From positions 1-7,763 of the forward strand of contig JAGAPI010000203.1 of NCBI GenBank assembly GCA_017623335.1: 7,763 nucleotides of DNA, written 5' to 3'. The DNA is from Prevotella sp. Its GTDB lineage: Bacteria > Bacteroidota > Bacteroidia > Bacteroidales > Bacteroidaceae. The position numbers and the translations under genes are program-made. The notes beneath the pieces are model-generated. The model was given only the letters and a program-made list of their open reading frames with translations, did no database searches and was not told the DNA's origin. Below are positions 1-4,861 of this stretch, in pieces (position 1 is the first letter of the stretch; each line of letters begins with the position of its first letter).

Positions 1-492
1 AACCAGGAGGCAATCCTGTTCAACGACAGTTTCCGCAACAACATCGCATTCAGCGTTGCCGAGGATGCCGACCGCACCGACCTCGACCGGCGCATAGCCG
101 AGGCGGCGAAGATAGCCAACGCCTACAACTTCATAATGGACAGCGAGCACGGCATGGACACCACCGTGGGCGACCGCGGCAGCCGCCTGTCGGGCGGACA
201 GCGCCAGCGCATAAGCATAGCGCGCGCCATACTGAAAAACCCGCCGATACTGATTCTCGATGAGGCAACGTCGGCGCTCGACACTGAGAGCGAGCGGCTG
301 GTGCAGGACGCACTGGAGCGGCTCATGAAGACGCGCACCACCATAGCCATTGCCCATCGTCTGTCGACCATCAAGAGTGCCGATGAAATCTACGTTATTC
401 ACGAAGGTCAGATAGTAGAGCGCGGCACGCACGACGAACTGCTTCAGAAGGACGGCTACTACAAGAAGCTCAACGATATGCAGAGCCTGTAA
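1..492 (+). CDS. ABC exporter, C-terminal nucleotide-binding domain (MsbA-like), 5' partial
   Basis: ATP-hydrolysing domain of an ABC exporter; 163 residues remain and the transmembrane half plus Walker A lie upstream of the window. Visible parts, in fragment numbering: the Q-loop glutamine (residue 2, in NQEAILFND), the signature LSGGQ (63-67), Walker B ILILDE with the catalytic Glu at 88, the D-loop SALD (91-94) and the switch His (119, in IAHRLST). The end, IVERGTHDELL followed by a short tail, closely resembles Escherichia coli MsbA, the inner-membrane flippase for lipid A. Other type IV half-transporters share these motifs, so lipid A as substrate is inference and no gene symbol is given. 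The domain would lie on the cytoplasmic face and work as a dimer. The TAA stop is 30 bp before a strong hairpin that separates it from the convergent tRNA-Arg. No key residue is missing in the visible part. Confidence 0.93.
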   Translation, partial: NQEAILFNDSFRNNIAFSVAEDADRTDLDRRIAEAAKIANAYNFIMDSEHGMDTTVGDRGSRLSGGQRQRISIARAILKNPPILILDEATSALDTESERLVQDALERLMKTRTTIAIAHRLSTIKSADEIYVIHEGQIVERGTHDELLQKDGYYKKLNDMQSL

Positions 493-522
493 ATGAAAAA
501 CAAATAATCATAATGATATAAA

Positions 523-600
523 TTTAGGCACGGATTACACGGAACACACAGATATTAGTGAAAGAAAAAATCTGTGACATCCGTGTAATCCGTGCCTAAA
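523..600. repeat. Long hairpin built from 9-bp units, between ABC gene and tRNA-Arg
   Basis: Positions 523-543 and 580-600 are perfect reverse complements (21 bp). After a 3x3 internal loop the stem continues for 7 bp (547-553 with 570-576), leaving a 16-nt loop. Each arm shows a 9-bp period: CACGGATTA, CACGGAACA, CACAGATAT on the left, and the complementary series on the right. It sits between two convergent transcription units, so a bidirectional terminator or RNA-stabilising role is plausible. There is no good T-run after the plus-strand stem, so it is not a standard intrinsic terminator. It may belong to a dispersed intergenic repeat family; that is inference. Confidence 0.85.
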
Positions 601-640
601 AACAAATAGAAGGTTGGTTTTGACACACCTCCGTTTCTTG

Positions 641-712
641 TAGCCCCACCGAGAATCGAACTCGGATCTACTCTTTAGGAGAGAGCTATTCTATCCATTG
701 AACTATAAGGCC
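641..712 (-). tRNA. tRNA-Arg, anticodon CCU (reads AGG)
   Basis: Folded by hand from the minus strand (72 nt). The acceptor GGCCTTA pairs with TGGGGCT with three G-U pairs. The D-stem is GTTC/GAAT with GG in the loop. The anticodon stem is GCTCT/AGAGT with loop CTCCTAA, giving CCU at 34-36. The T-arm is CCGAG/CTCGG with loop TTCGATT. The discriminator is A and the genome continues CAAGA, so CCA must be added after transcription. It is convergent with the ABC gene and has its own TAnnTTTG promoter about 17 bp upstream. tRNA-Arg genes are common integration targets, but no second copy of the 3' end is present in this window. Confidence 0.95.
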
Positions 713-728
713 CTGAGCTTTTCGGGTG

Positions 729-736
729 CAAAATTA
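729..736 (-). promoter_or_regulatory. -7 promoter element for tRNA-Arg
   Basis: On the minus strand the sequence reads TAATTTTG, which fits the Bacteroidetes -7 consensus TAnnTTTG. Its end is 16 bp before the first base of the tRNA, so a 5' leader of roughly 10 nt is expected. No TTTG box is found 19-21 bp upstream, where the -33 element should be. That position is occupied by the GAATGAA heptamer array. Confidence 0.6.
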
Positions 737-743
737 ATATAAA

Positions 744-778
744 AAATGAAGAATGAAGAATGAAGAGTGAAGAATTGG
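744..778. repeat. Heptamer tandem array, unit GAATGAA
   Basis: Five consecutive 7-bp units: AAATGAA, GAATGAA, GAATGAA, GAGTGAA and a decayed GAATTGG. It begins 8 bp upstream of the tRNA-Arg -7 element and covers its -33 region. An ATG in the array opens a 78-codon plus-strand frame (760-996) with no recognisable protein features, which I do not call a gene. Confidence 0.75.
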
Positions 779-908
779 CTAAATATGGGGGCTTTTTTAA
801 TGTTTTTTATTCTTTTCCATGCCCTTGGCATCAATTCAGCGGCTTTGATTTATTGAGCGGCTACGCCAAGCTGCCAGGTAAAACAAGTGCATCATGGAAT
901 AATGCCAG
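779..908. other. Intergenic stretch with no recognised gene
   Basis: Non-coding in my reading. The 7-mer AGCGGCT occurs twice, 17 bp apart, around 839-862, within a CAAGCTGCCAGG-containing segment that does not fold into a convincing long stem. No tRNA, promoter consensus or plausible protein was found on either strand. It leads directly into the large inverted repeat at 909. Confidence 0.4.
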
Positions 909-1050
909 TGGACAACTTGGACAACTTGGACGGGTATTTTCAACTCTTCACGCGCGCGGGCGGGCGGGAACGTTTAAAAATCGTGGTGACACGTGACACG
1001 TAAATCCCATAGGGTTCGAAAATACCTGTCCAACCCGTCCAACCTGTCCA
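909..1050. repeat. 142-bp inverted repeat with nonamer arms and a GC-rich loop
   Basis: The arms 909-941 and 1018-1050 are 33 bp each and pair imperfectly; comparing the left arm with the reverse complement of the right arm gives 27 matches in 33. Each arm consists of three 9-bp units built on TTGGAC (left: TGGACAACT, TGGACAACT, TGGACGGGT) followed by a shared ATTTTC end. The 76-nt interior contains the GC-rich run CGCGCGCGGGCGGGCGGG (951-968) and a direct repeat GTGACAC-GTGACAC around a CACGTG palindrome (986-999). No target-site duplication is visible, so a MITE-like origin is only a possibility. A regulatory or structured-RNA element is an alternative. Confidence 0.8.
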
Positions 1051-1060
1051 CAAAATAGGC

Positions 1061-1090
1061 TTGTCGGACATTTACGGACAATGTCGGACA
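1061..1090 (+). promoter_or_regulatory. Three CGGACA boxes at exact 10-bp spacing
   Basis: CGGACA begins at 1065, 1075 and 1085, each preceded by a different 4-nt spacer (TTGT, TTTA, ATGT). A 10-bp period places the boxes on one face of the DNA helix, as for a protein that binds cooperatively. The array ends 19 bp upstream of the TACCTTTG promoter element at 1110 and overlaps its -33 region, where no TTTG box is present. It looks like an activator or repressor site, but no regulator is identified and this is inference from spacing alone. Confidence 0.45.
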
Positions 1091-1109
1091 CAGAGAACTT
1101 AAAATTCCG

Positions 1110-1117
1110 TACCTTTG
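1110..1117 (+). promoter_or_regulatory. Orphan promoter -7 element (TACCTTTG)
   Basis: Perfect match to the Bacteroidetes -7 motif TAnnTTTG, in the same GTACCTTTGCAC context as the promoter of the CoA-transferase gene. Transcription would start near 1122-1126 and run right. No normal-sized plus-strand gene follows: only a 10-codon ORF and hairpins, then the 3' end of the convergent gtrA gene. A -33 TTTG box is not seen. Confidence 0.55.
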
Positions 1118-1136
1118 CACTGAATAAACAAGCATT

Positions 1137-1169
1137 ATGAGTCCACCAATCGCCGTTTGCGTGACGTAA
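1137..1169 (+). CDS. Possible 10-residue leader peptide (speculative)
   Basis: ATG to TAA encodes MSPPIAVCVT, starting about 13-15 nt after the predicted transcription start of the orphan promoter. That leader length is similar to the one predicted for murF. No homologue is recognised and the composition is unremarkable. Its interest is positional: translation would cover the left arm of one hairpin (1150-1155), and its stop codon touches the left arm of the next (1168-1177). It may equally be a chance ORF or the surviving first codons of a lost gene. Confidence 0.2.
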   Translation: MSPPIAVCVT

Positions 1170-1201
1170 ATCGGCGAATTAGAATCCTGAATCGCCGATT
1201 T
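1150..1201. repeat. Mutually exclusive hairpins between orphan leader and gtrA 3' end
   Basis: AAATCGGCGA (1168-1177) pairs perfectly with TCGCCGATTT (1192-1201) over a 14-nt loop. The inner part CGGCGA (1172-1177) can instead pair with TCGCCG at 1150-1155, so the two folds exclude each other. The element begins 8 bp beyond the gtrA stop and could serve as the gtrA terminator. In either direction the stem is followed by no more than three T, so intrinsic termination would be weak. Confidence 0.55.
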
Positions 1202-1209
1202 GAGCGCGG

Positions 1210-1632
1210 CTACGAGTCCTTGGTATGCCCTTTCCTGCTGTACACAAAATGCAGGATGGTGAAATTCACGGGCATGGCGCAGCCCATTGCCAACACCGGT
1301 GCCACAAGGCGACCCGCGCCGAGGAAAGAGAATAGATTGAAGAAAGCTATCTGCAGGGTGTAGTTCACGACGTGGCTAAAGCCAAAGCCCGCCGCCTTCC
1401 TGACCGATGCCCTGCTGCTGAAAGTGAAATAAGTGGTGAGATAGAAGTTGCATACAACGCTCACGATGTAGCCCACGGTCATGCTGATGTTCAGCCCAAG
1501 ATGCCCGCTGAGCACGAGCTGCATCAAAAAATATACCGCGTATTGGATTGCGGTGGCGATAAGCCCCACAATCACAAAACGCAGTATCTGTCGCTTTATC
1601 TCAGTGTTTAAGTTAAACTTCACACTCCTCAC
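1210..1632 (-). CDS. GtrA-family small membrane protein
   Basis: A 140-residue, four-helix inner-membrane protein of the GtrA-like family. Members are linked to moving undecaprenyl-phosphate-bound sugars across the membrane or to cell-wall and O-antigen glycosylation. Predicted transmembrane helices lie at about 17-39, 48-70, 81-103 and 107-131. The family-typical CNFYLTTYFTFSSR ends helix 2, and VNFTILHFVYSRK ends helix 4. There is no ATG at the 5' end: an in-frame TAG lies 9 nt upstream of GTG 1632, so the start is GTG at 1632 or GTG at 1623. Both starts lie in an AGTGTTY repeat, making the first dozen residues repeat-derived. It sits 28 bp behind the CoA-transferase gene without a promoter motif between, suggesting co-transcription. 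Its usual glycosyltransferase partner is not in view, so the substrate is unknown. Confidence 0.85.
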   Translation of the reverse strand: MRSVKFNLNTEIKRQILRFVIVGLIATAIQYAVYFLMQLVLSGHLGLNISMTVGYIVSVVCNFYLTTYFTFSSRASVRKAAGFGFSHVVNYTLQIAFFNLFSFLGAGRLVAPVLAMGCAMPVNFTILHFVYSRKGHTKDS

Positions 1633-1660
1633 TGAACACTAAACACTTTACACTGAACAC
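1601..1660. repeat. AGTGTTY heptamer array abutting the CoA-transferase stop
   Basis: On the minus strand, AGTGTTC, AGTGTAA, AGTGTTT and AGTGTTC follow each other directly after the CoA-transferase stop. A decayed, partly inverted segment continues into the gtrA start. AGTGTTTA (1603-1610) is the reverse complement of TAAACACT (1640-1647). The same unit forms the inverted repeat at 7523-7608, so this is a second copy of one repeat family within 6 kb. Confidence 0.75.
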
Positions 1661-3166
1661 TTACTTCACGTACTCGGCAAAGTCGGTGAGCTTCATGTCG
1701 CCCTTGCGTGCCAGAGTGTCGTGGAAGGCGAATGCCGCCGGCAGACAGTGGTGTGTCTGACCGCCCTTTGCTATCTTCAGGTAATCCCACAGCAGCTGCT
1801 TGTAGTCAGGATGAGCACAGTTCTCGATGATGCACTGTGCGCGCTGCATAGGACTCTTGCCGCGGAGGTCGGCAACACCCTGCTCGGTTACGATGATGTT
1901 CACGTCGTGCTCCGTGTGGTCGTGGTGGCTCACCATCGGCACCACAGAGCTGATTACACCGCCCTTGGCTGTTGAAGGACATGTGAATATAGAAATGTAT
2001 GCGTTGCGCTCAAAGTCGCCCGAGCCGCCGATGCCGTTCATCATCTTCGTGCCGCTGATGTGTGTAGAGTTGGCGTTGCCGTAGATGTCCACCTCGATGG
2101 CGGTGTTGATGGCGATGACGCCCAGTCGGCGGATAAGCTCCGGAGAGTTTGACACCTCGCTCTGGCGCAGTGTCAGGTGGTTCTTAAAGTAGTCAATGTT
2201 GTCGTACACCTTCATCAGCGAGTCGTTGGTGACGGTGAGCGAGCAAGCCGAAGCGTCGAGCACACGGCCTTCGAGCATCATGTCCACCACTGCATCCTGA
2301 AGCACCTCGGTGAAGATGTTGAAGTTAGGAATGCTCGGGTCCTGGCTCAGTGCTGCGAGGATGGCGTTTGCCGTTGTGCCCACGCCGCTCTGCAGCGGCA
2401 GGAACGACTGCGGGATTATGCCGCGCTTCATGTCGCTGAGCAGGAACGAAGCCACGTTGTGACCTATTTGAGTTGTCAGCGGGTCGAGGTCCTTAAAGGC
2501 ACGTGCCTCGTCGGGGATATGGCACTCCACCACACCTGCGATTTTCTTTGCGTCAATCTCAACGTAAGGCACACCGATGCGGTCGCTCACCTTTGTGATG
2601 GGGATAGCCTGACGGTATGGCGGGTCCTGCAGCTCATAGACATCGTGCAGATATTTTGCGTTGGCGCTGTGGAAGGTGTTGTGCTCCAGTATCACGTGCT
2701 TTGCCAGACGTGCGGCTGTGGGACTGATGCCTCCTGCCGATGTGAGGTAGGCGCGGCATGTGGTCTCGCCCTCCTCAAGGTCGCACACCTCAAGTATAGC
2801 CCAGTCGACCTCGCCCATGAATCCGTAGCGCAGCTCCTGCGCCATCTGGCTGAGGTGAATGTCGTTATATGCAATCTCGCCCATGTTTACATGCTTGCGG
2901 AAGTCAGGGTTGGTGGTGTAAGGCGCACGGTACTTGATAGCCTGTGCGTTTGCCATGTCACCGTCGGTGCTCTGACCGGTGGAAGCTCCAGTGAATATTC
3001 CTACCTGGAAAGGACGGCCTGCCTCGTGCTCTGCAGCAGCTATCTTGGCAAGCTCCTTGGTGGTTGCCTTGGCGGCTCCCGAGGGAGTGAATCCGCTAAG
3101 GGCGATGTTTTCTCCGTTCTTAATCATCGAAGCGGCTTCGACAGCCGAAATACGCTTGTATGCCAT
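1661..3166 (-). CDS. Acetyl-CoA hydrolase/transferase family (succinyl-CoA:acetate CoA-transferase type)
   Basis: Cytoplasmic class I CoA-transferase of 501 residues, the normal length for the family. It exchanges CoA between short acids (acetate, succinate, propionate or butyrate), a step in fermentative acid production in Bacteroidales. Visible motifs: GVGTTANA (261-268, CoA-binding loop), FTEVLQD with the likely catalytic Glu at 287 that forms the glutamyl-CoA thioester, GIGGSGDFERNAY (378-390) and VNIIVTEQGVADLRG (422-436). The start at 3166 gives MAYKRISAVEAA, 41 nt downstream of a TACCTTTG promoter element; the frame stays open 56 codons further, but that extension would cross the promoter. 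The closest characterised types are AarC (succinyl-CoA:acetate) and propionyl-CoA:succinate transferases; sequence alone does not decide. Hydrolase naming in the family is often misleading. gtrA follows after 28 bp. Confidence 0.93.
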   Translation of the reverse strand: MAYKRISAVEAASMIKNGENIALSGFTPSGAAKATTKELAKIAAAEHEAGRPFQVGIFTGASTGQSTDGDMANAQAIKYRAPYTTNPDFRKHVNMGEIAYNDIHLSQMAQELRYGFMGEVDWAILEVCDLEEGETTCRAYLTSAGGISPTAARLAKHVILEHNTFHSANAKYLHDVYELQDPPYRQAIPITKVSDRIGVPYVEIDAKKIAGVVECHIPDEARAFKDLDPLTTQIGHNVASFLLSDMKRGIIPQSFLPLQSGVGTTANAILAALSQDPSIPNFNIFTEVLQDAVVDMMLEGRVLDASACSLTVTNDSLMKVYDNIDYFKNHLTLRQSEVSNSPELIRRLGVIAINTAIEVDIYGNANSTHISGTKMMNGIGGSGDFERNAYISIFTCPSTAKGGVISSVVPMVSHHDHTEHDVNIIVTEQGVADLRGKSPMQRAQCIIENCAHPDYKQLLWDYLKIAKGGQTHHCLPAAFAFHDTLARKGDMKLTDFAEYVK

Positions 3167-3210
3167 GTCTGTGATATTAATATAAAATATGTGATTAATA
3201 ATTTTGGGTG

Positions 3211-3240
3211 CAAAGGTACACATTTTTTTCATAAAAACAA
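3211..3240 (-). promoter_or_regulatory. Promoter of the CoA-transferase gene
   Basis: The minus strand reads TACCTTTG (3218-3211) in a GTACCTTTGCACC context, with TTG at 3240-3238, 19 bp further upstream, as the -33 element. The leader to the ATG at 3166 is about 40 nt and AT-rich, with no Shine-Dalgarno, as usual in Bacteroidetes. The promoter is divergent from that of murF, with about 65 bp between the two -7 boxes. Confidence 0.75.
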
Positions 3241-3258
3241 TAAAAAAATCATCTTTTG

Positions 3259-3290
3259 TTTGGTAGATTGCTAAAAAAGTGTTACCTTTG
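3259..3290 (+). promoter_or_regulatory. Promoter of murF
   Basis: TTTG at 3259-3262, a 20-bp spacer and TACCTTTG at 3283-3290 match the Bacteroidetes consensus TTTG-N19-21-TAnnTTTG exactly. This is the best promoter in the window. The predicted start of transcription is close to 3296, leaving only about 16 nt before the murF ATG at 3312. Confidence 0.8.
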
Positions 3291-3311
3291 CGCCGAAATT
3301 TTGAACTTCGA

Positions 3312-4607
3312 ATGGAAACAGCAGAGTTATACAAGATTTATCAGACTCATCCTGTGATTACCACAGACAACCGTGACTGCCCCGAAGGCTCCATCTTCAT
3401 AGCACTGAAAGGAGCGTCGTTCAATGGCAACAAGTTTGCGCTGGAGGCACTGAGAAAAGGCTGCGCATACGCAGTGGTTGACGAAGCTGAATATGCCACT
3501 GATAATCGCTGTATTCTGGTGGACGACTGTTTGGAGACATACAAGATGCTGGCGCGCCATCACCGCAGAATGTTCGACATTCCCGTTATCGGCATCACTG
3601 GCACCAACGGCAAGACGACAACCAAGGAGTTGGTTTCAGCCGTACTCAGCGAAAAATACAACGTACTGTACACACAAGGAAATTTCAACAACGACGTCGG
3701 AGTTCCGAAGACTTTGTTCCGCATACGTCCCGAGCATGAGATTGCCGTGATTGAGATGGGAGCAAGTCACCCGGGCGACATAAAGACTTTGGTGGAGACT
3801 GCTGAGCCTGACTTTGGTCTGATAACCAATGTAGGACGTGCTCATCTGCTTGGCTTCGGCTCGTTTGAAGGAGTGATAAGGACAAAAGGTGAACTGTTCG
3901 ACTATTTGCGCGGAAAGGCTGGCAGCGAGGTGTTCATCGATGCCGATAACCGATATCTTGCAGGCATTGCCGATGGACTGAAGCTGATAAAATATGGCGT
4001 GAACGAGCAGGAAGGCTTAGATGTCAGGGGTGAGGTGATATCCTGTGCTCCGTTCCTGAAATTCCGCTGGAAGGGCAGCAATACAGAGTGGCACACGGTG
4101 CAGACCCATCTGATAGGCTCATATAACATATCGAATATGCTGGCAGCCATCACGATAGGACGACGGTTCGGTGTGAGCGAAGAGTCAATAAACAACGCAC
4201 TTGCCAACTATAAGCCGTCGAACAACCGCTCGCAGCTGGAGGTGACAGAGCACAACAGGCTGATTGTCGATGCCTACAACGCCAACCCTACAAGCATGAT
4301 GGCGGCACTGGCAAACTTCCGCGACATGGACGTAAGTCCCAAGATGGCAATCCTCGGCAGTATGGGCGAGCTTGGCAGCGTAAGCGGTGAAGAGCACCAG
4401 AAAATTGTCGATTTCATCGGTAAAACCGACATAAACAGCATTTGGCTGGTGGGCGAAGAGTTTGAGAAAGCCCAGACACCGTTGCGCAAATTCCATGATG
4501 TGGAACAGGTGAAAGAAGCAATAAAGAAAAAACAGCCGCAAGGCTATTATATATTGATAAAAGGCAGCAACTCACAGAAGTTATATCAGCTTCCAGAGTG
4601 TCTTTAA
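3312..4607 (+). CDS. murF: MurF, UDP-MurNAc-tripeptide--D-alanyl-D-alanine ligase
   Basis: Cytoplasmic ligase that uses ATP to join D-Ala-D-Ala to the UDP-MurNAc tripeptide, the last cytosolic step of the peptidoglycan stem. In 431 residues the Mur ligase signatures appear in order: N-terminal uridine-binding domain with TTDNRDCPEGSIFIALKG (17-34), P-loop GITGTNGKTTTK (94-105), NFNNDVGVP (124-132), EMGASHPGDI (148-157), ITNVGRAHL (171-179), Lys192 in TKGELF as the probable carbamylated lysine, YNISNMLAA (271-279), VDAYNANPTSM (319-329) and LGSMGELG (348-355). It is slightly shorter than E. coli MurF. The start at 3312 was chosen over an upstream in-frame ATG at 3279 because that one lies before the promoter -7 element. 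murF is apart from the usual mur/fts cluster here, a placement I cannot compare with relatives. tRNA-Pro follows after 20 bp. Confidence 0.96.
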   Translation: METAELYKIYQTHPVITTDNRDCPEGSIFIALKGASFNGNKFALEALRKGCAYAVVDEAEYATDNRCILVDDCLETYKMLARHHRRMFDIPVIGITGTNGKTTTKELVSAVLSEKYNVLYTQGNFNNDVGVPKTLFRIRPEHEIAVIEMGASHPGDIKTLVETAEPDFGLITNVGRAHLLGFGSFEGVIRTKGELFDYLRGKAGSEVFIDADNRYLAGIADGLKLIKYGVNEQEGLDVRGEVISCAPFLKFRWKGSNTEWHTVQTHLIGSYNISNMLAAITIGRRFGVSEESINNALANYKPSNNRSQLEVTEHNRLIVDAYNANPTSMMAALANFRDMDVSPKMAILGSMGELGSVSGEEHQKIVDFIGKTDINSIWLVGEEFEKAQTPLRKFHDVEQVKEAIKKKQPQGYYILIKGSNSQKLYQLPECL

Positions 4608-4614
4608 GTCAAGA

Positions 4615-4711
4615 GAAGAAAGTTAATCGGGGTGTAGCGCAGTTGGTAGCGCACTACGTTCGGGACGTAGGGGTCGGCAGTTCGAGCCTGCTCACCCCGA
4701 CTTTCTTTTTT
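4615..4711 (+). terminator. Flanking helix and T-run around tRNA-Pro
   Basis: AAGAAAG (4616-4622), just before the tRNA, pairs with CTTTCTT (4701-4707), just after it, extending the acceptor stem across a 4-nt TTAA bulge. The 3' strand runs into six T (4706-4711). The whole tRNA plus this helix could therefore act as a U-tract terminator and as a processing substrate for the murF transcript. This is inference from base pairing. Confidence 0.4.
4628..4700 (+). tRNA. tRNA-Pro, anticodon CGG
   Basis: A 73-nt cloverleaf folded by hand: acceptor CGGGGTG/CACCCCG, D-stem GCGC/GCGC with GG in the loop, anticodon stem CTACG/CGTAG with loop TTCGGGA (anticodon CGG, reads CCG), T-stem GGCAG/CTGCT with loop TTCGAGC, and discriminator A. 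No CCA is encoded. It begins 20 bp after the murF stop, and no TAnnTTTG motif lies between them, so it is probably transcribed from the murF promoter and cut out of that transcript. Confidence 0.96.
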
Positions 4712-4804
4712 ATAATGCATAATTCTTAATTGCGTTGGCGCAGATTGAATTAATGAACAATTCATAATGCATAATTCATAATTACGTTGGCGCAGATTGA
4801 ATTA
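4712..4804. repeat. Tandem direct repeat, 52-bp period (two copies)
   Basis: Positions 4712-4752 and 4764-4804 match at 39 of 41 positions. Each contains ATAATGCATAATTC and CGTTGGCGCAGATTGAATTA, separated by a few bases. The second copy's AATTCATAATT is complementary to AATTATGAATT at 4827-4837. GCGC in both regions adds further pairing, so the end of the array and the heptamer tract downstream can form a hairpin. The segment holds no TAnnTTTG promoter and no protein gene. Confidence 0.8.
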
Positions 4805-4826
4805 TGGAATGAGGTTCAGCGCAGCC

Positions 4827-4861
4827 AATTATGAATTATGAATTAAGAATTATGAATTATG
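4827..4861 (+). repeat. AATTATG heptamer array that includes the dusB start codon
   Basis: Five contiguous units: AATTATG, AATTATG, AATTAAG, AATTATG, AATTATG (4827-4861). The ATG of the last unit is the dusB start. ATGs in the other units open small frames. The one at 4831 gives a 15-residue ORF ending at 4878 and the one at 4852 an 8-residue ORF with the same stop. Both overlap the dusB start out of frame. The ATG at 4838 is in frame with dusB but meets a stop two codons later. Confidence 0.8.

Noticed and set aside
641..712. tRNA-Arg as an integration site for a mobile element
   Set aside because: No duplicate of the tRNA 3' end, no integrase and no mobility gene are present in the window.
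949..970. G-quadruplex in the GC-rich run
   Set aside because: There are only three GGG tracts on the plus strand in tight spacing, and a fourth is not close enough for a standard motif.
760..996. 78-codon frame in the tRNA-Arg upstream gap
   Set aside because: It starts inside the GAATGAA array and runs through the nonamer repeat and the GC-rich loop. The peptide reflects repeat sequence (GQLGQLG) and shows no protein family or promoter.
1061..1090. Very short CRISPR-like array (three repeats)
   Set aside because: Six-base repeats with 4-base spacers are far too short, and there are no cas genes.
2177..3274. 365-codon plus-strand open frame opposite the CoA-transferase gene
   Set aside because: Its translation is rich in Val, Leu, Cys and His with no domain motifs, as expected from the complement of a codon-biased gene. 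The minus-strand frame has all family motifs.
3279..3311. Upstream in-frame ATG for murF
   Set aside because: It lies before the promoter -7 element, so it would not be in the mRNA. ATG 3312 gives the family-like METAELYKIYQ start.
3167..3334. 56-residue N-terminal extension of the CoA-transferase
   Set aside because: The extension would run across the TACCTTTG promoter and into the murF promoter. MAYKRI at 3166 is the usual family start.
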